Shown one piece after another: positions 9,483 to 17,077 of a stretch of 64,000 nt of DNA (positions are counted from its first letter, which is position 1; each line of letters starts with the position of its first letter). The translations under genes and the position numbers were made by a program. Source of the stretch: Stutzerimonas balearica DSM 6083 (GTDB lineage Bacteria > Pseudomonadota > Gammaproteobacteria > Pseudomonadales > Pseudomonadaceae); NCBI RefSeq assembly GCF_000818015.1, contig NZ_CP007511.1, positions 124,001-188,000 of the forward strand, given 5' to 3'. Under the pieces are notes generated by a model. That model did not search any database, was not told where the DNA came from, and was given only the letters and a program-made list of their open reading frames with translations.

Positions 9483-9569
9483 AGAGACCGCGTGGGAAAT
9501 GCGAGTCCCGAGCACCATGGTGGCCAAGGCTTCGCCGTTGACCACCCTACGGTGCACCGCGCCACTGGA

Positions 9570-9855
9570 CTGCACGGACGCGAGTCCCCGTCAGGAGGCC
9601 GAGTGGAGGTGTTGCGCAGGGGGTCGCGAGGCATGGACGCCGAGCGAGGTCTGAAGGGGCGGGGCCGCCGAGGCAGGGATGCCCCTTCAGACCGCCCCCC
9701 GGAGCGGCACCGGAGCGAGGGAAGTCCGGGGGCGAAGCGCCCGGACCCGGATGTCGGGGTGGGCTTTCTTTTACTTACTTTTCTTTGCCCACACAAAGAA
9801 AAGTAAGGCGCCGTGCAAGGCGCAACCTGTCGCCCGGCGCGAGGAAAGTAATCGG
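9570..9855. repeat. Pseudomonas intergenic repeat block, copy B
   Basis: Second copy of the block at 6916-7187, in direct orientation, differing by scattered substitutions and a short insertion near 9670. It ends with the same TTTTCTTTGCC...AAAGAAAAGTAA inverted repeat. Confidence 0.8.
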
Positions 9856-10105
9856 TGAAGTCGCAGGGGTGGCAGCAACAAACCTCCCAACAAAGCCACC
9901 GAGCGGATCACAACGGCCCCGAGCTCGCTCCGCCCCATTAAAGTGCACCACTGACCCCCAATGCCCCATTCCCCGGCACCCTCCCCACCCACAAGCCGCT
10001 GAAACCGCCTCCCTGCGCCCTCCCCAAACTGGCACACAATTCGCTTTGTCAGTTACCGTGCAGGAGCTATCCGGCTATCCGGATTACGGCACCACAATCT
10101 GCAAA

Positions 10106-10201
10106 TGGACGACTAGGGTTCCGGTTCGCTCGGCGAACGGCTGGTCCGAGAGTCGTCGACCTCCGAGCGGGGTTACACGGCGGGATAAAAGCCCGGGAGA
10201 A
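10106..10201 (+). promoter_or_regulatory. Guanidine-I (ykkC) riboswitch, copy 2
   Basis: The class-defining blocks GACTAGGGTTCCGG, CTGGTCCGAGAG and ACACGGCGGGATAAAAGCCC followed by GGGAG are all present, with a variable stem TTCGC/GCGAA. It lies about 70 bases upstream of the binding-protein gene at 10272 and presumably governs the whole guanidine-degradation operon to 18883. Confidence 0.95.
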
Positions 10202-10271
10202 CGCGCCTTTCGAAGCGATTCGAAACGTGCCGTGACTCCTGCTTGCATCCATCCTCGTAACGGAGATTTCC

Positions 10272-11339
10272 ATGCAAAAGCGCCGTCTGTTCTCCCTCGC
10301 CGCCGCCGCCCTCGCCGCTGCCCTCAGCGTCAACGCCCACGCCGAAAAGAAGGACCAGTTCAGCGTCTGCTGGACCATCTACGCCGGCTGGATGCCCTGG
10401 GGCTACGCCTCCTCCTCCGGCATCATCGACAAATGGGCCGACAAATACGGCATCGAGATCGACGTGGTGCAGCTCAACGACTACGTCGAGTCGATCAACC
10501 AGTACACCGCCGGTGAGTTCGATGGCTGCGGCATGACCAACATGGACGCGCTGACCATCCCGGCCGCAGGTGGGGTCGATTCCACCGCGCTGATCGTCGG
10601 CGACTACTCCAACGGCAACGACGGCCTGGTGATCAAGGGCGAGGGCAAGACCCTGGCCGACCTCAAGGGCCGGCCGATCAACCTCGTCGAGCTGTCGGTG
10701 TCCCACTACTTCCTCGCCCGCGCGCTGGAATCGGCCGGCATGAGCGAGCGCGACCTGAAGGTGGTGAACACCTCCGACGCCGACATGATCGCCGCCTTCG
10801 CCACCCCGGATGTGCAGGCGGTGGCCACCTGGAACCCGATGCTCGCCGAGATCGCCGCCCAGCCTGACGTGAGCCTGGTCTACGACTCCTCGAAGATCCC
10901 CGGCGAAATCCTTGACATGATGGTGGTGAACACCGAGACGCTGGCGGACAACCCGGACTTCGGCAAGGCGCTGGTCGGTGCCTGGTTCGAAACCATGGCG
11001 CTGATGCAGGCCGGCACCCCCGAGTCCACCGCCGCGCTGACCGAGATGGCCAAGGCCTCCGGCACCGATCTCGAGGGCTACAAGGCCCAGCTCGCCGCCA
11101 CCGAGCTCTTCTACACGCCCGCGGACGCGCTGGCCTTCGTCACCGACCCGGCGCTGCCCGACACCATGGCCAGGGTCGCGCAGTTCAGCTTCGACCACGG
11201 CATCCTCGGCGAAGGCGCCGCCAGCCCCGAGGTGATCGGCATGCAGTTTCCCGGCAATACCGTGATCGGCGACGAAGGCAACGTCATGCTGCGCTTCGAC
11301 CCGAGTTACGTGCAGATGGCCGCCGACGGCAAGCTCTGA
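10272..11339 (+). CDS. ABC transporter periplasmic substrate-binding protein, guanidine operon
   Basis: A 355-residue protein beginning with a Sec signal peptide (MQKRRLFSLAAAALAAALS..., cleavage near NAHA). It belongs to the nitrate/taurine/sulfonate-type binding proteins. The mature part starts with FSVCWTIYAGWMPWGYA and has NDYVESINQYTAGEFDG, both shared almost word for word with the product of 33093-34163. It probably feeds the permease/ATPase at 4842-6583, from which it is separated by the repeat-flanked oxygenase pair. The substrate is inferred to be guanidine from the riboswitch and downstream enzymes. A short GC-rich hairpin (11355-11371) lies after the stop. Confidence 0.88.
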   Translation: MQKRRLFSLAAAALAAALSVNAHAEKKDQFSVCWTIYAGWMPWGYASSSGIIDKWADKYGIEIDVVQLNDYVESINQYTAGEFDGCGMTNMDALTIPAAGGVDSTALIVGDYSNGNDGLVIKGEGKTLADLKGRPINLVELSVSHYFLARALESAGMSERDLKVVNTSDADMIAAFATPDVQAVATWNPMLAEIAAQPDVSLVYDSSKIPGEILDMMVVNTETLADNPDFGKALVGAWFETMALMQAGTPESTAALTEMAKASGTDLEGYKAQLAATELFYTPADALAFVTDPALPDTMARVAQFSFDHGILGEGAASPEVIGMQFPGNTVIGDEGNVMLRFDPSYVQMAADGKL

Positions 11340-11392
11340 ACCCGCCCCTTTTCCACGGCGCCCGGCGCCGTCTGCAAAACCCGAGGTAACCG

Positions 11393-12124
11393 ATGAACAC
11401 CGAGCCGACCCTGCGCCCGACCCTCTACGAAGAAACCGTCCCCGGCGGCGGCCATACCTCCTTCGTGCTCAAGCGCGGCCAGCTCTTGCGCCTGACCGAC
11501 CTCGAAGGCGGTGCCAACGTCAGCGTCATGCTGCTCAACGCCCATGAGAAGAGCGAACGCCTCAACCTGCCGGACACCCTCAAGGGCCAGCACACCGCCA
11601 AACTGACCGCCGGCCACTGCCTGTACTCGGACATGGGGCGGGTACTGGCCGCCATCACGGCCGATACCTGCGGCTGGCACGACAGCTTTGGCGGCGTGCT
11701 CAACGCCGAGGAAGTCGCCGAGAAGTACGGCGAAGGGCGTTACCAGGAACTGCGCAATGCCTTCTTTCGCAACGGCGTGGACAACCTGCTCGTCGAGATG
11801 GGCAAGTGGGACCTCAACCTGCAGGACCTGTTGATGGTGCTCAACCTGTTCAGCCGGGTGGACGTCACCGCCGACGGCGCCTTCGCCTTCCAGCCGGGCA
11901 ACAGCCAGGCCGGCGACTACGTCGAGCTGTACGCGCCGATGGACACCCTGGTGATCCTCACCGCCCTGCAGCACCCGATGGACCCGAACCCGGTGTACGC
12001 GCCCAAGCCGGTCCAGCTCACCTGGCACCAGGTGGCGAGCGACGGCATCAGCGTGCTCTGCCGCACCTCGCGCCCGGAAAACGGCCGTGCCTTCCATAAC
12101 ACCGAACGGCTTTATCTGGCATGA
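11393..12124 (+). CDS. Carboxyguanidine deiminase subunit (CgdAB; formerly urea amidolyase-associated protein UAAP1)
   Basis: A 243-residue protein of the DUF1989 family. Members once called urea carboxylase-associated proteins were later shown to form a heteromeric carboxyguanidine deiminase that converts carboxyguanidine to allophanate. Recognisable features are the TSFVLKRGQLLRLTDLEGG N-terminal block, TAGHCLYSDMGRVL and a Cys/His-containing DTCGWHDSFGG motif, which resembles metal- or substrate-binding residues. The partner follows at 12265. It is cytoplasmic. I do not assign the A or B letter because the naming cannot be checked here. Confidence 0.88.
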   Translation: MNTEPTLRPTLYEETVPGGGHTSFVLKRGQLLRLTDLEGGANVSVMLLNAHEKSERLNLPDTLKGQHTAKLTAGHCLYSDMGRVLAAITADTCGWHDSFGGVLNAEEVAEKYGEGRYQELRNAFFRNGVDNLLVEMGKWDLNLQDLLMVLNLFSRVDVTADGAFAFQPGNSQAGDYVELYAPMDTLVILTALQHPMDPNPVYAPKPVQLTWHQVASDGISVLCRTSRPENGRAFHNTERLYLA

Positions 12125-12206
12125 GCGGTTCGTCCCTGAACCGCTCATGCGACGCCTGTCGCGGCACGTGTCCGCGACAGGCTCCCGCCGAATCGCACGC
12201 GATTCG
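12122..12206. repeat. Three consecutive hairpins between the deiminase subunit genes
   Basis: Three perfect inverted repeats follow one another: TGAGCGGTTC/GAACCGCTCA (12122-12147), CCTGTCGCGG/CCGCGACAGG (12155-12181) and CGAATCGC/GCGATTCG (12189-12206). The first includes the stop codon of the upstream gene. There is no T-run, so this is not a typical terminator. mRNA stabilisation or differential expression of the two subunits is possible. Confidence 0.75.
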
Positions 12207-12264
12207 CGGGCAGCACATCCTGTACTGCCGGGCTGCGGGCGCAGCAGCCTGAAGGAGACTAACC

Positions 12265-12900
12265 ATGACGCTTACCGAAAGCAGCCTGCACCCCGAAACC
12301 GCCGCCTTCCGCCACGTGATCCCGGCCGGCGAGCCGTACCTGTTCGAAGTAGAGGCCGGGCAGACCCTGCGCCTGCTCGATCTCGAAGGCAACCAGGCCG
12401 TGGACACCCTGTTCTTCAGCGCCAGGAACCCGCGCGAGCGCTACGACCCGCAGCGCACCCTGCGCCGGCAGAACCGCGTGTACCTGACCACCGGCACAGT
12501 GCTCTATTCGAACCTGGGCAACCCGCTGCTGACCATCGTCGCCGACACCTGCGGCCGCCACGACACCCTCGGCGGGGCCTGCGCGCAGGAGAGCAACGTG
12601 GTGCGCTACGCCCTGGACAAGCGCTACATGCACAGCTGTCGCGACAACTTCCTGCGCGCCAGCCTCCATGACGGGCGCCTGACCAAGCGCGACATCGGCG
12701 CCAACATCAACTTCTTCATGAACGTGCCGGTCACGCCCGAAGGCGGCCTGACCTTTGCCGACGGCATCTCCGCGCCCGGCAAGTACGTGGAGCTGAGGGC
12801 CGAGCAGGACGTGATCGTGCTGATCTCCAACTGCCCGCAGCTGAACAACCCCTGCAACGGCTGGAACCCGACCCCCGCCGAGGTGCTGGTATGGGCCTGA
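12265..12900 (+). CDS. Carboxyguanidine deiminase subunit (CgdAB; formerly UAAP2)
   Basis: A 211-residue second DUF1989 subunit. It shares with its partner the [22 protein letters not shown] block, [14 protein letters not shown] and the [13 protein letters not shown] motif containing Cys and His, and has a conserved [16 protein letters not shown] segment. With the product of 11393 it should deiminate carboxyguanidine, made by the carboxylase encoded next, giving allophanate. The start has a GAAGGAGA Shine-Dalgarno. A hairpin (12959-12980) and about 215 bases separate it from the carboxylase gene. Confidence 0.88.
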   Translation: MTLTESSLHPETAAFRHVIPAGEPYLFEVEAGQTLRLLDLEGNQAVDTLFFSARNPRERYDPQRTLRRQNRVYLTTGTVLYSNLGNPLLTIVADTCGRHDTLGGACAQESNVVRYALDKRYMHSCRDNFLRASLHDGRLTKRDIGANINFFMNVPVTPEGGLTFADGISAPGKYVELRAEQDVIVLISNCPQLNNPCNGWNPTPAEVLVWA

Positions 12901-12958
12901 TGCCGCTGCTTCGCCGCTACCTGCTGCCGCTGCTGCAGGCGCGTGCCGGGCTGTATGC

Positions 12959-12980
12959 GCGGTGGGCTTCAGCCCACCGC
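12959..12980. repeat. Short palindromic repeat
   Basis: A perfect inverted repeat, GCGGTGGGCT and AGCCCACCGC around a two-base centre, between the deiminase and carboxylase genes. It could form a very stable small hairpin in the mRNA. There is no T-run. Confidence 0.7.
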
Positions 12981-13116
12981 AGGCCATGCAAGCGCGCGCT
13001 GGTGCGCTAAAGCGGATCGCCGCGCGGCCCCAAATGCGCATTTCAACCTCCGGACGGCCGGGGGTACTGAACGAATAAAGGCGGGACGGCCCGCCCAGCC
13101 CTCCGAGGGTTAATGA

Positions 13117-16100
13117 ATGTTCGACAAACTCCTGATCGCCAACCGCGGGGCCATCGCCTGCCGCATCCTGCGTACGCTGCGTGCCCTGGACGTGAAAGGC
13201 GTGGCCGTCTACTCCGAGGCCGACGCCGCCAGCCTGCACCTGCAGCAGGCCGACGAAGCCCACAGCCTGGGCGACGGCCCGGCCGCCAGCACCTACCTGG
13301 TGGTGGATAAGATCCTCGGCATTACCCGGCAGACCGGCGCCAAGGCGATCCACCCCGGCTATGGCTTTCTCTCCGAGAACGCCGCCTTTGCTGAAGCCTG
13401 CGAAGCCGCCGGGATCGCCTTCGTCGGCCCGACGCCCGAGCAACTGCGGGTGTTCGGCCTCAAGCACACCGCCCGCGCCCTGGCCAAGCAGCACGGCGTA
13501 CCGATGCTGGAAGGCACCGAGCTGCTCGACAGCCTCGCCGATGCCCTCGGCGCAGCCGAGCAGGTGGGCTACCCGGTGATGCTGAAAAGCACCGCCGGCG
13601 GCGGCGGCATCGGCATGCGCGTATGCCGCAATGCCGGGGAGCTGTCCGAGGCCTTCGAGGCGGTCAAGCGCCTGGGGCAGAACAACTTCAGCGATTCGGG
13701 CGTGTTCATCGAGAAATACATCGAGCGCGCCCGCCACCTGGAGGTGCAGGTGTTCGGCGACGGCCAGGGTGAGGTGATTGCCCTCGGCGTGCGCGACTGC
13801 TCGGTGCAGCGGCGCAACCAGAAGGTGCTGGAGGAAACCCCGGCGCCAGACCTGCCGGCCGGCATGGCCGAGGAACTCTGCGCGGCGGCGATCACCCTGG
13901 CCAAGGCGGTCAGCTACCGCAGCGCCGGCACCGTCGAGTTCGTCTACGACGCCGAAGCCCAGCGCTTCTACTTCCTCGAGGTGAACACCCGCCTGCAGGT
14001 GGAGCACGGCGTCACCGAGCAGGTCTGGGGCGTCGACCTGGTGCGCTGGATGATCGAACTGGCCGCCGGCGAGCTGCCGCCGCTGGCCGAGCTGGTGAAT
14101 AGTCTCAAGCCGAGCGGCCACGCCATCCAGGCGCGCCTGTACGCCGAGGACCCGGGCCGCGACTTCCAGCCGAGCCCGGGCCTGCTCACCGCCGTGGACT
14201 TCCCGTCGGCGGACGGCCAGGCCCTGCGCATCGACACCTGGGTCGAGGCCGGCTGCGAGATCCCGCCCTATTTCGACCCGATGATCGCCAAGCTCATCAG
14301 CTGGGCGCCGAGCCGCGAAGAAGCCCGCATCGCGCTGGACGCCGCGCTCGGTGGCACCACCCTTTACGGCGTGGAGACCAACCGCGATTACCTGCGGCAG
14401 ATTCTCGCCGACGCGCCCTTCGCCAGCGGCAACGCCTGGACCCGCTGCCTGGAAGGCCTCGCCTACCGCGCGACCACCGTCGAGGTGATCACTGCCGGCA
14501 CCCAGACCACCGTGCAGGACTTCCCCGGCCGCCTCGGCTACTGGGCTGTGGGCGTGCCGCCGTCGGGCCCGATGGACAGCCGCGCGCTGCGCCTGGGCAA
14601 TGCGCTGCTGGGCAACCCGGCCGATGCCGCCGGGCTGGAGATCACCATGAGCGGGCCGATCCTGCGCTTCAACACCGATGCGGTGGTGGCAGTGACTGGC
14701 GCCGAGATCCCGGTGAAGCTCGACGATGCGCCGCAACCAATGAACACCGCGCTGTTCGTCCCGGCCGGCAGCACCCTGGCCATCGGCACCCTCTTCGGCG
14801 CCGGTGCAAGGGCCTATCTGGCCGTGCGCGGCGGGCTGCAGGTGCCGGACTACCTGGGCAGCAAGAGCACCTTCACCCTCGGCCAGTTCGGCGGGCATGC
14901 CGGCCGCGCCCTGCGTGCCGGGGATGTGCTGCATCTGGCACCGCTGACCGATGCGTCGGCGGGCGCCACGCTGGCCGCCGAGCTGTGCCGCGAGCTGCCT
15001 GCCGTCCGTGAGATTCGCGTGATCTACGGCCCCCACGGCGCGCCGGAGTACTTCACCGAAGGCTACATCGCGCGTTTCTTCGCCACCGATTGGGAAGTGC
15101 ACTTCAACTCCAGCCGCACCGGCGTGCGCCTGATCGGCCCCAAACCCGAGTGGGTCCGCGAGAGCGGCGGCGAGGCCGGCCTGCATCCGTCGAACATCCA
15201 CGACAATCCCTACGCCATCGGCGCGGTGGACTTCACCGGCGACATGCCGGTGATCCTCGGCCCGGACGGCCCGAGCCTGGGCGGCTTCGTCTGCCCGGTC
15301 ACGGTCATCGAGGCCGACCTGTGGCAGCTCGGCCAGCTCAAGGCCGGCGACAAGGTGCGCTTCGTGCCGGTGGATGTGGCCACGGCGCGGGAGCTGGCAA
15401 GGGAATTGGCCGAGGAATGCACCGATCCTGCTTTTGGTAGGAGCGAGCTTGCTCGCGAACCTGACACGCTCGGAGCTGGATCCTTCGCGAGCAAGCTCGC
15501 TCCTACGACCATGAGCTCGTCGTTCACCTCCCCCATCGTCCTCGACCTCGGCCAGGACGACACCCGCCTGGTCGCGCGCCTCTCCGGCGACACCCACCTG
15601 CTGCTGGAAATCGGCCAGCCGGAGCTGGACCTGGTGCTGCGCTTCCGTGGGCATGCGCTGATGCAGGCGCTCGAAGCCAAGGCGCTCGACGGCGTCGTTG
15701 ACCTCACCCCCGGCATCCGCTCCCTGCAGGTGCATTACCAGCCGGAAACCCTGTCGCTGGAGGATCTGCTGGCGATCGTCGCTGGCCTGTGGGACGCGGT
15801 CTGCGCCGCGCAGGATCTGAAGGTGCCGTCGCGCATCGTCCACCTGCCGCTGTCCTGGGACGACCCGGCCTGCCAGTTGGCCATCGAGAAATACATGACC
15901 ACGGTACGCAAGGACGCCCCCTGGTGCCCGAGCAACCTGGAGTTCATCCGCCGCATCAACGACCTGCCGAATCTCGAGGCGGTGTTCCAGACCGTGTTCG
16001 ACGCCAGCTACCTGGTGATGGGCCTGGGCGACGTCTACCTCGGCGCGCCGGTGGCCACCCCGCTGGACCCGCGCCACCGTCTGGTCACCACCAAGTACAA

Positions 16101-16776
16101 CCCGGCGCGCACCTGGACCGCGGAAAACTCGGTGGGCATCGGCGGCGCCTATATGTGCATCTACGGCATGGAGGGCCCGGGCGGCTACCAGTTCGTCGGC
16201 CGCACCCTGCAGATGTGGAACCGCTACCGCGCGGTCGAGGCGTTCGGCGGCCAACCTTGGTTGCTGCGCTTCTTCGACCAGATCCGCTTCTACCCGGTCT
16301 CGGCGGAGGAGCTGTTGAGGATCCGCCGCGACTTCCCGCTGGGCCGCTACCCGTTGAAGATCGAGGAGACCGAGCTGCGCCTGTCCGATTACCAGGCGTT
16401 TCTCGACCGCGAAGCCGAGGGCATCGACGCCTTCCGCCAACAGCAGCGCGCCGCCTTCGACGCCGAGCGCCAGCGCTGGATCGAATCGGGGCAGGCGCAT
16501 TTCGAGAGCGAGGAAGTGGCGCCCGACCTCGGTGAAGACACCCCGCTGGGCGCCGGCCAGCACGGCATCGACAGCCATATCGCCGGCAACCTCTGGCAGG
16601 TCTCGGTGGCCGAGGGCGCGCGGGTCGAGGCCGGCGACGTGCTGGTGATCCTCGAGAGCATGAAGATGGAAATTCCGCTCACCGCGCCGGTCGCCGGCGT
16701 GGTCAGGGAAGTCCGCGCCCAACCCGGGTCGCCGGTCCGCGCCGGGCAGCGGGTGGTGGTGATCGAGGAGGTGTGA
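13117..16776 (+). CDS. Biotin-dependent guanidine carboxylase (urea carboxylase family)
   Basis: A 1219-residue cytosolic enzyme with the full domain order of urea carboxylases: ATP-grasp biotin carboxylase (about 1-445, with KSTAGGGGIGMR and EVNTRLQVEHGVTE), two carboxyltransferase subdomains (about 455-770 and 798-1080, with HDNPYAIGAVDFTGDMPV), and a C-terminal biotinyl domain with Lys1183 in ESMKME. Homologues next to the deiminase genes act on guanidine, giving carboxyguanidine. The guanidine-I riboswitch and deiminase context favour guanidine over urea. Oddly, residues about 774-797 are encoded by a REP palindrome that splits the carboxyltransferase linker without breaking the frame. 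A second GTAGGGTGG-type repeat pair follows the gene. Confidence 0.92.
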   Translation: MFDKLLIANRGAIACRILRTLRALDVKGVAVYSEADAASLHLQQADEAHSLGDGPAASTYLVVDKILGITRQTGAKAIHPGYGFLSENAAFAEACEAAGIAFVGPTPEQLRVFGLKHTARALAKQHGVPMLEGTELLDSLADALGAAEQVGYPVMLKSTAGGGGIGMRVCRNAGELSEAFEAVKRLGQNNFSDSGVFIEKYIERARHLEVQVFGDGQGEVIALGVRDCSVQRRNQKVLEETPAPDLPAGMAEELCAAAITLAKAVSYRSAGTVEFVYDAEAQRFYFLEVNTRLQVEHGVTEQVWGVDLVRWMIELAAGELPPLAELVNSLKPSGHAIQARLYAEDPGRDFQPSPGLLTAVDFPSADGQALRIDTWVEAGCEIPPYFDPMIAKLISWAPSREEARIALDAALGGTTLYGVETNRDYLRQILADAPFASGNAWTRCLEGLAYRATTVEVITAGTQTTVQDFPGRLGYWAVGVPPSGPMDSRALRLGNALLGNPADAAGLEITMSGPILRFNTDAVVAVTGAEIPVKLDDAPQPMNTALFVPAGSTLAIGTLFGAGARAYLAVRGGLQVPDYLGSKSTFTLGQFGGHAGRALRAGDVLHLAPLTDASAGATLAAELCRELPAVREIRVIYGPHGAPEYFTEGYIARFFATDWEVHFNSSRTGVRLIGPKPEWVRESGGEAGLHPSNIHDNPYAIGAVDFTGDMPVILGPDGPSLGGFVCPVTVIEADLWQLGQLKAGDKVRFVPVDVATARELARELAEECTDPAFGRSELAREPDTLGAGSFASKLAPTTMSSSFTSPIVLDLGQDDTRLVARLSGDTHLLLEIGQPELDLVLRFRGHALMQALEAKALDGVVDLTPGIRSLQVHYQPETLSLEDLLAIVAGLWDAVCAAQDLKVPSRIVHLPLSWDDPACQLAIEKYMTTVRKDAPWCPSNLEFIRRINDLPNLEAVFQTVFDASYLVMGLGDVYLGAPVATPLDPRHRLVTTKYNPARTWTAENSVGIGGAYMCIYGMEGPGGYQFVGRTLQMWNRYRAVEAFGGQPWLLRFFDQIRFYPVSAEELLRIRRDFPLGRYPLKIEETELRLSDYQAFLDREAEGIDAFRQQQRAAFDAERQRWIESGQAHFESEEVAPDLGEDTPLGAGQHGIDSHIAGNLWQVSVAEGARVEAGDVLVILESMKMEIPLTAPVAGVVREVRAQPGSPVRAGQRVVVIEEV
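15437..15506. repeat. REP palindrome inside the carboxylase coding sequence
   Basis: Two perfect 23-base arms (15437-15459 and 15484-15506) starting GTAGGAGCGAGCTTGC, with a 24-base spacer. This is a classic Pseudomonas REP form, normally extragenic. Here it is translated in frame as GRSELAREPDTLGAGSF-type sequence within the carboxylase, with no stop codon. Confidence 0.92.
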
Positions 16777-16799
16777 GGCCCCTCGGCACCCGAAGCAAC

Positions 16800-16921
16800 C
16801 GTAGGGTGGATCGCGCTTTATCGATCCACCAACCGGCCCAGCGGGCCGGCAACGAACTTGGGCCCGCCGGACCGACCCGAACAACGCGCGTGGAAAAGGC
16901 TTCGCCGTTTTCCACCCTACG
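16800..16921. repeat. GTAGGGTGG-bounded repeat, unit 1
   Basis: A unit framed by GTAGGGTGG at its left and CCACCCTAC at its right end. Internally it has CCGGCCCAGCGGGCCGGC and CGTGGAAAAGGCTTCGCCG. It is followed 28 bases later by a second copy. It lies between the carboxylase and allophanate hydrolase genes and has no gene of its own. Confidence 0.8.
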
Positions 16922-16949
16922 CCAGCCGGAACAACCGGGGTCGAAGCAA

Positions 16950-17065
16950 CGTAGGGTGGATCGCGCTTCACCGATCCACCAACCGGCCCAGCGGGCCGGC
17001 AACGAACCCACCGGACCGGCCGGAACGACACGCGTGGAAAAGGCTTCGCCGTTTTCCACCCTACG
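16950..17065. repeat. GTAGGGTGG-bounded repeat, unit 2
   Basis: Direct copy of 16800-16921, about six bases shorter, with the same framing and internal palindromes. Its right end touches the Shine-Dalgarno region (GAAGGA) of the allophanate hydrolase gene. Confidence 0.8.
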
Positions 17066-17077
17066 AAGGAACCGAGC

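Larger units (their letters stand above)
9249..10105. other. Gene-free, repeat-rich spacer before riboswitch 2
   Basis: About 860 bases without a supported gene. They contain the presumed promoter side of the minus-strand oxygenase gene, a REP palindrome (9411-9482), the second repeat block (9570-9855), and about 250 unremarkable bases leading into the guanidine-I riboswitch. Confidence 0.7.

Noticed and set aside
12892..13008. 38-codon frame overlapping the end of the second deiminase gene
   Set aside because: No Shine-Dalgarno, Leu/Arg-rich, and it reads through a repeat palindrome; probably fortuitous.
16800..17065. Tandem repeats considered as a CRISPR array
   Set aside because: Only two long units with internal palindromes and a nearly identical interior; no spacer pattern and no cas genes anywhere in the window.
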